Shown here: positions 1-6,365 of the stretch, in pieces | How positions within the stretch are numbered: the first letter of the stretch is position 1 | How the letters are laid out: each line of letters begins with the position of its first letter | Source of the DNA: Burkholderia gladioli | Lineage (GTDB): Bacteria > Pseudomonadota > Gammaproteobacteria > Burkholderiales > Burkholderiaceae | NCBI GenBank assembly: GCA_009914575.1 | Contig: WNEB01000050.1 | Span: forward strand, 1 to 9,320 | Direction of reading: 5' to 3' | Length of the DNA: 9,320 nt | Position numbers and translations under genes: made by a program | The notes under the pieces: model-generated | What the model was told of the DNA's origin: nothing | Databases searched by the model: none | What the model saw: the letters and a program-made list of their open reading frames with translations, nothing else

Positions 1-128
1 GGTCTCCGTTCGCGTCGGCGTCATCAACCGTATGGCGGACCTCGCTCGTCCGCAATCCGTTCGTATCGCCTGAAATTATGCCCGTCGATGCTATTGCATC
101 CTCACACTCGATTTATGCAACAACGCCC
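1..128 (+). mobile_element. Right-hand end of an IS5-family-like insertion sequence (partial)
   Basis: Read on the minus strand, the outer edge at 128 begins GGGCGTTGTTGCATAAATCG, which I recognise as resembling the terminal inverted repeat of IS5-type elements common in Burkholderia. Just inside it, on the plus strand, an open frame ends at a TGA (71-73) with a peptide resembling an IS5-family transposase C terminus. A transposase stop a few tens of bases from the end is normal for such elements. The left part of the element lies outside the window, so neither the second inverted repeat nor a target duplication can be checked. The junction near 128 is inferred from where the terminal repeat starts and from the acidic rluD codons resuming beyond it. 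The family call is from memory of these sequences. Confidence 0.55.
2..73 (+). CDS. C-terminal fragment of an IS5-family-like transposase
   Basis: An open frame enters from the left edge and stops at TGA 71-73. The last residues read VINRMADLARPQSVRIA, which resembles the '(V/I)(L/I)NRM..L.RP.S' ending of IS5/IS4-type DDE transposases. Only 23 codons are visible, so no catalytic residue can be seen, and it is unknown whether the rest of the gene is intact. Support comes mainly from context: the frame ends just inside an IS-like terminal repeat. It could be a chance open frame, but the fit of peptide, stop position and terminal repeat makes a transposase tail the best reading. Confidence 0.45.
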   Translation, partial: VSVRVGVINRMADLARPQSVRIA

Positions 129-1277
129 GTCGTAATCGTCATCTTCGTCATCATCGTCGAAATCGGTTTCCTCGGCGCCGAAGCCGATCGCGGCCATCAG
201 CTCGACGATGTCCTCGGGCGGCGCGCAGCGCCACTGCATGTTGCGGCCGGTGACCGGATGCACGAGGCCGAGCCGCCACGCGTGCAGCGCCTGGCGCGCG
301 AAGCCGCCCGGCAACGAGGCCGCCGAGCGCTTGCCGCGCGCGTGGCCGTAGACGGGATCGCCGAGCAGCGGATGGCCGGTGGCCGCGCAATGCACGCGGA
401 TCTGGTGGGTCCGACCGGTTTCGAGATCGCAGTGGATCGACGATACGGGCTGGTTCTGCCACAGCACCGTTTCGGTGGTGCGGAAATGCGTGCGCGCGGG
501 CTTGCCCGAAGCGCTCGTGACCACCGCCATGCGCGTGCGTTCGCGCGGATCGCGTCCGATCGGGGCGTCGATCGTGCCGCTCTCGCGCATGCCCCCCCAT
601 ACCAGCGCGAGATAGCGCCGCTTGACGGTGCGCGCCTGGAGCTGCCGGACGAGATCCGTCTGCGCGGCGAGCGTGCGCGCCACCACCATCAGGCCCGAGG
701 TTTCCTTGTCGAGACGATGCACGATGCCCGCGCGCGGCAGCCCTGCCGCGGCGGGGCCGTAGCGGTGCAGCAGGCCGTTGAGCAGCGTGCCGCTCCAGTT
801 GCCTGCGGTCGGGTGCACGACCAGGCCGGCAGGCTTGTCGATCACGACCAGCGCGTCGTCCTCGTAGACGATCGACAGCGGCACCGGCTCCGGCGTGAAC
901 GCGAGTTGCTCGGGCAGCAGATCGGGCACGAGCTCGATCGACGCGCCGAGCGGCACTGGCTGGCGAACCTTGGCCGGTGCGCCGTCGACGCGCACGCGCC
1001 CGGCTTCGATCCAGCTTTGCAGACGGTTACGGGAAAAATCGGGAAACAGCTGCGCGAGCGCCTTGTCGAGGCGCTCGCCGGCAAGCGAGTCGGGCACCGT
1101 GACGACGCGCGGCGCGTCGTCGGCGGATGCTGAGGAAGCTGGCGCGACAAGCACCTCGCCCGACAGGTCATCGTCGAGCGAATCGCTCCCCGATACGTCG
1201 GACGGGGCGGAGCTTGGGCTATAATTGTCACTATTTGCCGTGCCCGGTCGGGCACGGAACGAACTTGAACGGGTCAT
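102..1277 (-). CDS. rluD: 23S rRNA pseudouridine synthase RluD, with IS-derived C-terminal residues
   Basis: RluD makes pseudouridines in helix 69 of 23S rRNA (E. coli positions 1911, 1915 and 1917) and supports late 50S assembly in the cytoplasm. The 391-residue product has a poorly conserved N-terminal extension of about 60 residues, an S4-type RNA-binding domain (about 66-112), the [10 protein letters not shown] segment (147-156), the catalytic motif HRLDKETSG with Asp190, and a GRTHQIRVH motif further on. E. coli RluD is about 326 residues; the excess is the N-terminal extension plus an acidic D/E-rich tail. I kept the only in-frame ATG (1275-1277), although no clear Shine-Dalgarno precedes it; a downstream GTG start is possible. 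The last eight residues (GRCCINRV) and the stop are encoded by the IS end at 102-128, so the native tail has been replaced. The core domains are complete, so activity is probably kept. In many proteobacteria pgeF (yfiH) follows rluD; here the IS lies in that place. Confidence 0.95.
   Translation of the reverse strand: MTRSSSFRARPGTANSDNYSPSSAPSDVSGSDSLDDDLSGEVLVAPASSASADDAPRVVTVPDSLAGERLDKALAQLFPDFSRNRLQSWIEAGRVRVDGAPAKVRQPVPLGASIELVPDLLPEQLAFTPEPVPLSIVYEDDALVVIDKPAGLVVHPTAGNWSGTLLNGLLHRYGPAAAGLPRAGIVHRLDKETSGLMVVARTLAAQTDLVRQLQARTVKRRYLALVWGGMRESGTIDAPIGRDPRERTRMAVVTSASGKPARTHFRTTETVLWQNQPVSSIHCDLETGRTHQIRVHCAATGHPLLGDPVYGHARGKRSAASLPGGFARQALHAWRLGLVHPVTGRNMQWRCAPPEDIVELMAAIGFGAEETDFDDDDEDDDYDGRCCINRV
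1220..1225 (+). promoter_or_regulatory. Candidate -10 box for bamD
   Basis: A perfect TATAAT lies 86 bases before the bamD ATG, inside the 5' part of rluD on the other strand. No good -35 hexamer is visible at 16-18 bases upstream, and there is no extended -10 TGN. Transcription from here would start near 1232 and give a leader of about 80 bases. The 34-base gap between the two start codons is too short for a full promoter, so an overlap with rluD is expected. The call rests on one hexamer. Confidence 0.4.
1238..1257. other. Perfect 8-bp hairpin in the rluD start region / bamD leader
   Basis: CCGTGCCC (1238-1245) and GGGCACGG (1250-1257) form a perfect stem around a GGTC loop. It lies just downstream of the candidate bamD -10 box, so it would sit near the 5' end of a bamD transcript. 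On the minus strand it falls in the rluD N-terminal codons. No T-run follows on either side, so it is not an intrinsic terminator. It could be an operator-like palindrome or a 5' stabilising stem; the role is unknown. Confidence 0.4.
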
Positions 1278-1311
1278 TTAGACTGGGTCACCGAGACTGA
1301 AAGCTTAGGAC

Positions 1312-2157
1312 ATGCGAGCCACATTCACCATGATGAATTCGACCAAACGCGTGGCAAACCCTGTGGTCGCGTGGGTTGCGCTGGCTGCGGCCGCCGCCCT
1401 GATCGCGGGCTGCCACGGCTTGCCGCAGAAGACCGACGAAACGGCGACCTGGTCGAGCAACAAATTATACTCAGAGGCTCAGGATTCGCTGAACGGTCGC
1501 GATTGGGGCAAGTGCGCGAAGTACTTCGAGGCGCTGCAAGGCCGCGACCCGTTCGGTCATTTTGCGCAACAGGCGCAAATCAACGTCGCCTACTGCAACT
1601 GGAAGGATAACGAAGCCTCGGCCGCCGATCAGGCCGTCAACCGCTTCATCCAGCTGCACCCGGATCACCCGGACATCGCCTACGCGTATTACCTGAAGGG
1701 GATGATCCACGTCAACGACGATCTGGGCCTGTTCGGCCGCTTCTCCGGCCAGGACATGAGCGAGCGAGATCCACAGGCGCTGCGCGAATCGTACGACGCG
1801 TTCAAGATCGTCGTCGACCGCTACCCGAAGAGCAAGTACGCGCCCGACGCCGCAGCCCGCATGCGCTACATCGTCAACGCACTCGCCTCGCACGAAGTGC
1901 ACGCCGCCGATTACTACTACCGCCGCGGTGCCTATGTGGCCGCCATCAACCGCGCGCAGCTCGCGATCACGCAGTACAAGAACGCGCCGGCGATCGAGGG
2001 CGCGCTGCACATCATGATGCTGTCGTACACGAAGCTGAAACAGCCGCAACTGGCCGACGACACCAAGCGCGTGCTGGCGAGCACGTTCCCGGACAGCCCG
2101 TACATCACGGGTCACGCCCGCCCCGGCTCCGCCAAGCGCGCGTGGTGGCAGTTCTGA
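1312..2157 (+). CDS. bamD: Outer membrane assembly lipoprotein BamD (ComL/YfiO)
   Basis: BamD is the essential lipoprotein of the BAM complex; it works with BamA in the periplasm to fold and insert outer-membrane beta-barrel proteins. The 281-residue product starts with a charged stretch and a hydrophobic A/L-rich segment ending in the lipobox LIAGC, with the acylated Cys at residue 34. The mature part is TPR-like, with the family's 'LY.EAQ..L..'-type first helix, 'DHPDIAYAYYLKGM' and 'RYPKSKYAPDA.ARM' segments recognisable. Length is close to the family norm (E. coli 245). Start choice is open: ATG at 1312 has AGGA only one base upstream, while ATGs at 1330 and 1333 have no clear ribosome site and would give a shorter signal peptide; all keep the lipobox. 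It is divergent from rluD, as in E. coli. Its terminator is now 263 bases further away because a repeat element was inserted between. Confidence 0.95.
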   Translation: MRATFTMMNSTKRVANPVVAWVALAAAAALIAGCHGLPQKTDETATWSSNKLYSEAQDSLNGRDWGKCAKYFEALQGRDPFGHFAQQAQINVAYCNWKDNEASAADQAVNRFIQLHPDHPDIAYAYYLKGMIHVNDDLGLFGRFSGQDMSERDPQALRESYDAFKIVVDRYPKSKYAPDAAARMRYIVNALASHEVHAADYYYRRGAYVAAINRAQLAITQYKNAPAIEGALHIMMLSYTKLKQPQLADDTKRVLASTFPDSPYITGHARPGSAKRAWWQF

Positions 2158-2162
2158 GCTTG

Positions 2163-2174
2163 CCCCCCCCCCCC
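2163..2174. repeat. Homopolymer tract C12 just after the bamD stop
   Basis: Twelve consecutive C residues begin five bases after the bamD TGA. The tract is outside the coding sequence, so length changes would alter only the 3' untranslated region. Such tracts are prone to slippage and also to sequencing error. Confidence 0.9.
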
Positions 2175-2197
2175 GCAGGCGGCAACATAAAAAAACC

Positions 2198-2460
2198 GCC
2201 TCTCTTGAATTTCGAGTGGGTGGATTTTTCCGGGTCAAGGGCGGGCGAAGCCCGGCGCAGCGAACCCTTGATGCGGAGAAATCTACGAGCACGCTTGAGG
2301 GCTCGGGCCAGGCAAAGCCTTGCGCCGCCTGGCCCGAGCCCGTCCGGCGGCGAGGACTTCCCCGCCTTGGGGCGGGGCTAGGGGTGGGAAGATACCGTTT
2401 TGCGACGTAGGTTTTCGTACCCCGGCGGCCCTTTTCAACCACTCAAATTTCAAGAGAGCC
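2198..2460 (+). mobile_element. MITE-like structured repeat, copy 1 (263 bp)
   Basis: First of three copies that differ from each other at only a few positions. The left end GCCTCTCTTGAA and the right end (reverse complement GGCTCTCTTGAA) start an imperfect terminal inverted repeat of about 25 bp. It is flanked by AAAAAACC (2190-2197) and AAAAAATC (2461-2468), a 7/8 match read as an 8-bp target duplication. Internal hairpins: TCAAGGG 2235-2241 with CCCTTGA 2265-2271, enclosing CGGGC-GAA-GCCCG; a perfect 15-bp stem 2299-2313 with 2327-2341; and CCCCGCC-TTGG-GGCGGGG at 2360-2377. It has no credible gene; open frames across it are by-products of high GC. It lies in the bamD 3' region, against the terminator shared with dinG. 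Relative to the other copies it lacks two bases in the right arm of the 15-bp stem and has CAACC where they have CACCC near the right end. Confidence 0.85.
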
Positions 2461-2488
2461 AAAAAATCCGGCCTCGACCGGGTTTTTT
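2461..2488. terminator. Bidirectional intrinsic terminator between bamD and dinG
   Basis: The stem AAAAAATCCGG (2461-2471) pairs with CCGGGTTTTTT (2478-2488) around a 6-base loop, with one G-T pair. T6 follows on the plus strand (bamD) and also on the minus strand (dinG), so it can end both convergent transcripts. Replacing the first eight bases with the left duplication AAAAAACC makes the 11-bp stem perfect. This suggests the repeat element inserted into the foot of this hairpin and the right-hand copy later changed by one C-to-T. Confidence 0.8.
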
Positions 2489-2530
2489 ATTGGCAGCGCG
2501 CCGCCTGGCGCACCGCCTGCGGCGACACCG

Positions 2531-4801
2531 TCACGGGCGCATGCCGCGCCCGCCTTCCTCGAAGAATTCGCGCACGATGTCGATCTCGCGCGTGCGCTTG
2601 AACGGCGGCAGGCTTTGCCAGATCCGGCGACCGTAAGGCTTGTCGACGAGCCGCGTGTCGCAGATCATCAGCACGCCGCGGTCGGTCTCGGCACGGATCA
2701 AGCGCCCGGCGCCCTGCTTCAGCGTGATCACCGCCTGCGGCAACTGATGCACGGCGAACGGGCTCAAGCCCTTCTTGGTCAGCGCGTCGAGCCGTGCGGC
2801 CAGCACCGGATCGTCGGGCGGCGCGAACGGCAGCTTGTCGATCACGACCAGCGAGAGCGCATCGCCGCGCACGTCCACGCCCTCCCAGAAGCTCTGGCTG
2901 CCGACCAGAATCGCATTGCCGTAGGCGCGGAAGCGGTCGAGCAATTCGGTGCGGCTCGCATCGCCCTGCACGAGCAGCGGCAGGTTCCAGCCGCGCGCCT
3001 CGATCGTCTCGCGCAGCTTGGTGGCGATCCGGTCCACCGCGCGCAGCGTGGTGCAGAGCATGAACACGCCGCCGCCCGCAGCCTCGATGGCCGGCAGCGC
3101 GGCATCGAACACGGCGTCGGTGAACAGCGGCGACGACGGCTGCGGCATATCGCGCGGCACGTACAACAGCCCCTGCTGCGGGTAATCGAACGGGCTCGGC
3201 AGCGTCATCGAGCGGCGCGAGCTGAGGCCCATCTGCGCGGCGTAATGCGCGAAATCGCCGTGCACCGACAACGTGGCCGACGTGAAGATCCACGCGCGCG
3301 GCACGCCGGCTCGCTGCTTGGCGAAGATCGGCGCGACCGACAGCGGCGTCTCGTGCAGTTGCACGGTTTGCGAAAACACCTCGACCCAGCGCACCTTCTC
3401 GCCCGGATCGTCCTGCGGTTTCGCGTTGGCCGCGTCGCCGTCGCCCCCCTTGGCGGATGCCTCCTTGGCGGCCGATTGCGCGGCCACGGCCGCGACCGCA
3501 TCGGGCGCGCCCCAGCCCGCCAGGATGCCCTGTAACTCGCGCGCGCGGCGCAGGCAGGCACCGATCGATTCGGCGCGCTCGGGCTGGCTCGCCAGCGCCG
3601 ACGCGAGCGCATCGAGCGCGGCATCGACATCGTCGAGCGCACCGAACAGCGCGTGATCGTCGCCGAGCTGCGCCAGCGACATGCGCACGATGCCGGTATC
3701 GGCGAACGCCAGCCGCACGTCGCGCGCGGCGCGCTCCAGCGCGGCGCCGAGCTTGACCCACTCCACCGCGTCGCGCGCATGCGCGAGGCCCTCGACCACG
3801 CTGTCGCGCGCGAGTTCAAGGATCTGCGTGGTCGATAGCGTCTCGCCGAAGAACAGCGTGGCCGTTTCGGGCAGCTGGTGCGCTTCGTCGAAGATGATCG
3901 TGTTCGCGCTCGGCAGCAGTTCGGCCATGCCGGTGTCGCGCAGCATGATGTCGGCGAAGAACAGATGGTGATTGACCACCACCACGTCGGCCTGCTGCGC
4001 CTCGCGACGCGCCTGCATCACGAAGCATTCCTTGTACTGCGGGCAATCCTGACCGAGGCAGTTGTCGCGCGTCGACGTGACCATCGACCAGACCGGCGCC
4101 GTCTCGGGCACGCTGGCCAGCTCGGCCTTGTCGCCGCTGCGCGTGATCTTCGCGAAACGGATGATTTCCTGCAGATAGGCCGTGTCCTGCCGCGTCGGCA
4201 GCCGGCTGTCGGCCGTGCGCTGCAGGTAGTAATGGCAGAGATAGTTCGAGCGGCCCTTCAGCATCGCGACCGTGACGGGCACGGCCAGCGTGTCGCGCAC
4301 GGTCGGAATGTCGCGGGCGAACAGCTGATCCTGCAGGTGCTTGGTGCCGGTCGAGACGATCACCTTGCCGCCCCAGAGCATGGCCGGGACGAGATAGGCG
4401 TAGGTCTTGCCGGTGCCGGTGCCGGCCTCGACGATCAGCGTGTTGTCGGCGCTGTCGTCGGCTGCGGGAGTGCTGTCGCCGCGCGCATCGTCGACCGCGC
4501 CCTCGCCTTGCAGCTTGCGGGCCGGGCGCTTGCGCGCGTCGAAGATTTCCGGCTCGGGCAGCTTGCGCGCCGAGGCTTCCATGGCGGCGGCCACGGCGCG
4601 GGCCATGTCGATTTGCGACGCGCGCGGGCGATAGACATCGAGCGCGCGCGCGAACAGGCCGCCCTCGCCGAAGATGGCATCGAGCTCGCCGACGCGTTTG
4701 CGGCTCGGCATCGCGAGCGGTTGAGCAGCAGACGCGCGCGACGCCGGCGCGGACGAATCGTCGCGTCGCGCGTCGGCAGGTGCTTCTAGCGGTGAATTCA
4801 C
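2531..4801 (-). CDS. dinG: DinG/YoaA-family ATP-dependent Fe-S DNA helicase
   Basis: A superfamily 2, XPD-like 5'-3' DNA helicase of the DinG/YoaA group, which unwinds forked or R-loop structures in repair and replication. From the chosen GTG (4799-4801) it is 756 residues. Visible: Walker A EAGTGTGKT (125-133); four candidate 4Fe-4S cysteines (189, 248, 253, 259) in NYLC...CLGQDC...KEC; DEAH (305-308); TSATL; a GSQSFWEGVDV segment; and motif VI QGAGRLIR (from 696). A charged, low-complexity insert of about 40 residues separates the Q-motif-like YRPRASQIDMA from Walker A. The GTG is preferred because GAGGA lies 10 bases upstream; ATG at 4711 (MPSRK) has no clear ribosome site. The open frame runs on into repeat copy 2, but those codons are not native. 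It lies 58 bases behind the disrupted ydcH-like gene, so insertion there may alter its transcription. DinG versus YoaA is not settled by sequence alone. Confidence 0.93.
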   Translation of the reverse strand: MNSPLEAPADARRDDSSAPASRASAAQPLAMPSRKRVGELDAIFGEGGLFARALDVYRPRASQIDMARAVAAAMEASARKLPEPEIFDARKRPARKLQGEGAVDDARGDSTPAADDSADNTLIVEAGTGTGKTYAYLVPAMLWGGKVIVSTGTKHLQDQLFARDIPTVRDTLAVPVTVAMLKGRSNYLCHYYLQRTADSRLPTRQDTAYLQEIIRFAKITRSGDKAELASVPETAPVWSMVTSTRDNCLGQDCPQYKECFVMQARREAQQADVVVVNHHLFFADIMLRDTGMAELLPSANTIIFDEAHQLPETATLFFGETLSTTQILELARDSVVEGLAHARDAVEWVKLGAALERAARDVRLAFADTGIVRMSLAQLGDDHALFGALDDVDAALDALASALASQPERAESIGACLRRARELQGILAGWGAPDAVAAVAAQSAAKEASAKGGDGDAANAKPQDDPGEKVRWVEVFSQTVQLHETPLSVAPIFAKQRAGVPRAWIFTSATLSVHGDFAHYAAQMGLSSRRSMTLPSPFDYPQQGLLYVPRDMPQPSSPLFTDAVFDAALPAIEAAGGGVFMLCTTLRAVDRIATKLRETIEARGWNLPLLVQGDASRTELLDRFRAYGNAILVGSQSFWEGVDVRGDALSLVVIDKLPFAPPDDPVLAARLDALTKKGLSPFAVHQLPQAVITLKQGAGRLIRAETDRGVLMICDTRLVDKPYGRRIWQSLPPFKRTREIDIVREFFEEGGRGMRP

Positions 4802-4920
4802 GGCAAGCGGTTCCTCAGTTCCGGTGCCCGATGCGGTGCCGGCGCTTGCCAGGCCGCGATCAGGCTTGCTGATCCGGTTCGAGCTGCGATTGCAGCATGA
4901 TGATCTTGTCCTTGGCCAAC

Positions 4921-4928
4921 AGCTTTTC
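4921..4928. repeat. Left copy of the 8-bp target duplication of repeat copy 2
   Basis: AGCTTTTC at 4921-4928 is repeated exactly at 5193-5200 on the other side of the element. The sequence belongs to the ydcH-like gene, and deleting one copy with the element restores that reading frame, which proves the duplication arose by insertion. Confidence 0.9.
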
Positions 4929-5192
4929 GCCTCTCTTGAATTTCGAGTGGGTGGATTTTTCCGGGTCAAGGGCGGGCGAAGCCCGGCGCAGCGAACCCTT
5001 GATGCGGAGAAATCTACGAGCACGCTTGAGGGCTCGGGCCAGGCAAAGCCTTGCGCCGCCTGGCCACCGAGCCCGTCCGGCGGCGAGGACTTCCCCGCCT
5101 TGGGGCGGGGCTAGGGGTGGGAAGATACCGTTTGCGACGTAGGTTTTCGTACCCCGGCGGCCCTTTTCACCCACTCAAATTTCAAGAGAGCC
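4929..5192 (+). mobile_element. MITE-like structured repeat, copy 2 (264 bp), inside a gene
   Basis: Same element as at 2198-2460, in the same orientation, bounded by perfect AGCTTTTC duplications. Relative to copy 1 it has two extra bases (GGCCACCGAG instead of GGCCCGAG) in the right arm of the long stem and one T fewer in the GTTTTGCGACG run. The extra bases would form a small bulge and leave the rest of the stem paired. It splits the ydcH-like gene and lies upstream of dinG, in antisense relative to both. On the minus strand it supplies the stop codon that ends the truncated protein. Because insertion into this gene is exact and frame-restoring on removal, this copy defines the element's ends. 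Confidence 0.93.
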
Positions 5193-5352
5193 AGCTTTTC
5201 CTTCTTCAGCCGGTGCAGCGCCAGGTCGTCGATGTCGGATCGGTTTTCCTTCAACTCGATCTCGCGGGACAGTTGGGTGTGTTGCTCCTGCAACGACACC
5301 AGTCGGTTACGCAACTCCTGCTTCAGCTCCGTTTGACGGGTTTGCATGCTCG

Positions 5353-5359
5353 CCTCCTT
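5353..5359 (-). promoter_or_regulatory. Strong ribosome binding site of the ydcH-like gene
   Basis: On the minus strand AAGGAGG lies five bases before the ATG at 5345-5347. It fixes the start of the ydcH-like protein within a much longer open frame that extends back to 5776, and it is the best Shine-Dalgarno sequence in the window. Confidence 0.8.
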
Positions 5360-5474
5360 GAAAAGAACTGACGCATCGCAAGGGCCTGACCGTACCGCTC
5401 GCGATATGCCGGATTGGCTGTCCTCCGAACGAAATACCCACCCCCGAATCCGGCGCGACGACCTGTGACGCGCC

Positions 5475-6224
5475 TTATTGCTGTTGCTGCTGTTGTTGCT
5501 TTTCCTGGGCCTTCTGCACAGCCTGGCGCTGCCGCTCCTCGACATCGGCCTTGTGCTGCGCGGCCTCGCGCTGCTTGTCGTCGTAGCGTTCGACGTTTTG
5601 CGTGCGCTGCTGCGCATCCTGCGCCGCCTGGGCATGGGCCTGATCGAGCTTGCGCTGGAAATCGGCCTGCTTCTGGTCGTACGCCTGCTGGCTCGCAGCG
5701 TGCTGCGGCGCTTCGGCATCGCGTTGCGCGCGCTTGAGCGTGTTCTGCTGCTGTTTGTCCTGGTACGACGCCGCATTCGCCTTTTCGTTCGCGGCGCGCT
5801 GCGGCGCGTCGGCCTGCTGCTGCGCGGCCTTCAACGCCAATTGCTGATCGCGGCGCTGCGCGCGCACGGCGCGCTGCTCGTCGTCGAGCGCGAGCTGCTG
5901 CTGACTGATGCTCGAACGTTCGACTCGCGTCTCGTTGCGCGCTTTGATCAGACAATTGTTGACGAAGAACCGGCTGTAGCAGTTGTGCTGCGCTACCCCA
6001 TAACGATAATTGTTTTCCGCCGTGCGCTGATTGAGCACTTTTTGGCGGGCATCGAAATCGTGATCCTGTACCGCGGCAGCGGCATCGCTCGCGGCGGGCG
6101 CATCGACCGATGCGCCCGGCTCCGCTTGCGCGGAAGCAACGGACGACACGGCGCCTAGCGCGAAGGCCAGCGCGGCAAAAGTAAGTCGGGAGATTGGCAA
6201 CGTCGTAGGAAAGCTGCTGGACAT
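5475..6224 (-). CDS. Exported glutamine-rich coiled-coil protein of unknown function
   Basis: I do not recognise a named family. From ATG 6222-6224 the protein is 249 residues. Residues 1-32 form a Sec-type signal peptide with a hydrophobic A/L/F core and a probable cleavage after SVASA. The mature part begins with an Ala-rich linker, then a segment with two cysteines (NCYSRFFVNNCLIKAR, Cys82 and Cys91) that could form a disulfide in the periplasm. About 150 residues of Q/A/K/R/D-rich sequence follow, predicted to be a long charged helix or coiled coil, ending in seven glutamines. The frame is open back to 6329, but those codons lack a signal sequence, so 6224 is preferred. No good Shine-Dalgarno is visible. 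A TAGAAT (6237-6232) ends seven bases before the ATG; if it is a -10 box the message would be almost leaderless. The gene is divergent from tex and may lead a unit with the ydcH-like gene and dinG. Confidence 0.75.
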   Translation of the reverse strand: MSSSFPTTLPISRLTFAALAFALGAVSSVASAQAEPGASVDAPAASDAAAAVQDHDFDARQKVLNQRTAENNYRYGVAQHNCYSRFFVNNCLIKARNETRVERSSISQQQLALDDEQRAVRAQRRDQQLALKAAQQQADAPQRAANEKANAASYQDKQQQNTLKRAQRDAEAPQHAASQQAYDQKQADFQRKLDQAHAQAAQDAQQRTQNVERYDDKQREAAQHKADVEERQRQAVQKAQEKQQQQQQQ

Positions 6225-6365
6225 GGCGCAAATTCTAACACCGCGCGAATTGCCCCGCGGCGGCCCCCAAACGCATTTATGGCAAAATGCCCCGCTCCAT
6301 TCACCTGCCCGGCCCGGTTCGCCGGCCACCGGCGTTCCAGCAGGCCGTAGACGCTCTCAAATCCC

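Larger units (their letters stand above)
4860..5347 (-). pseudogene. YdcH-like (DUF465) small coiled-coil protein, split by a repeat element
   Basis: Removing the element (4929-5192) and one 8-bp duplication rejoins one frame exactly: 72 codons encoding 71 residues from ATG 5345-5347 to the stop at 4860-4862. The rebuilt protein is almost all charged coiled coil (SREIELKENRSDIDDLALHR, then LKKEKLLAKDKIIMLQSQ). This matches the YdcH/DUF465 family in length and in the 'LHRLKKEKL..KD.I' signature; the family's function is unknown. The start has a strong AAGGAGG five bases upstream. The break falls at about codon 52 of 71. As it stands, the 5' part reads into the element and stops at 5111, giving a 78-residue protein with 52 native residues and a tail of about 26 foreign ones. 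Whether this hybrid works is unknown, but most of the coiled coil survives. The 3' remnant has no start of its own. Confidence 0.85.

Noticed and set aside
592..598. C7 run inside rluD as a phase-variation switch
   Set aside because: It encodes the Trp-Gly-Gly segment of an enzyme in frame; seven bases is short for a switch and nothing else suggests phase variation.
78..1133. 351-codon open frame antisense to rluD
   Set aside because: Shadow of rluD with Arg/Ala/His-rich low-information sequence.
1471..2442. 323-codon open frame antisense to bamD
   Set aside because: It begins in repeat copy 1 and runs through the C12 tract and the bamD complement; no recognisable domain.
4802..5023. N-terminal extension of the helicase into repeat copy 2
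   Set aside because: The extra 74 codons cover the ydcH-like 3' remnant in another frame and the inserted element; the GTG at 4801 has a ribosome site and fits the family length.
4929..5192. Small proteins encoded by the repeat element (for example segments reading FPPLAPPQGGE)
   Set aside because: These open frames cross hairpins and element borders, lack ribosome sites, and copies differ by 1- and 2-base indels that shift them.
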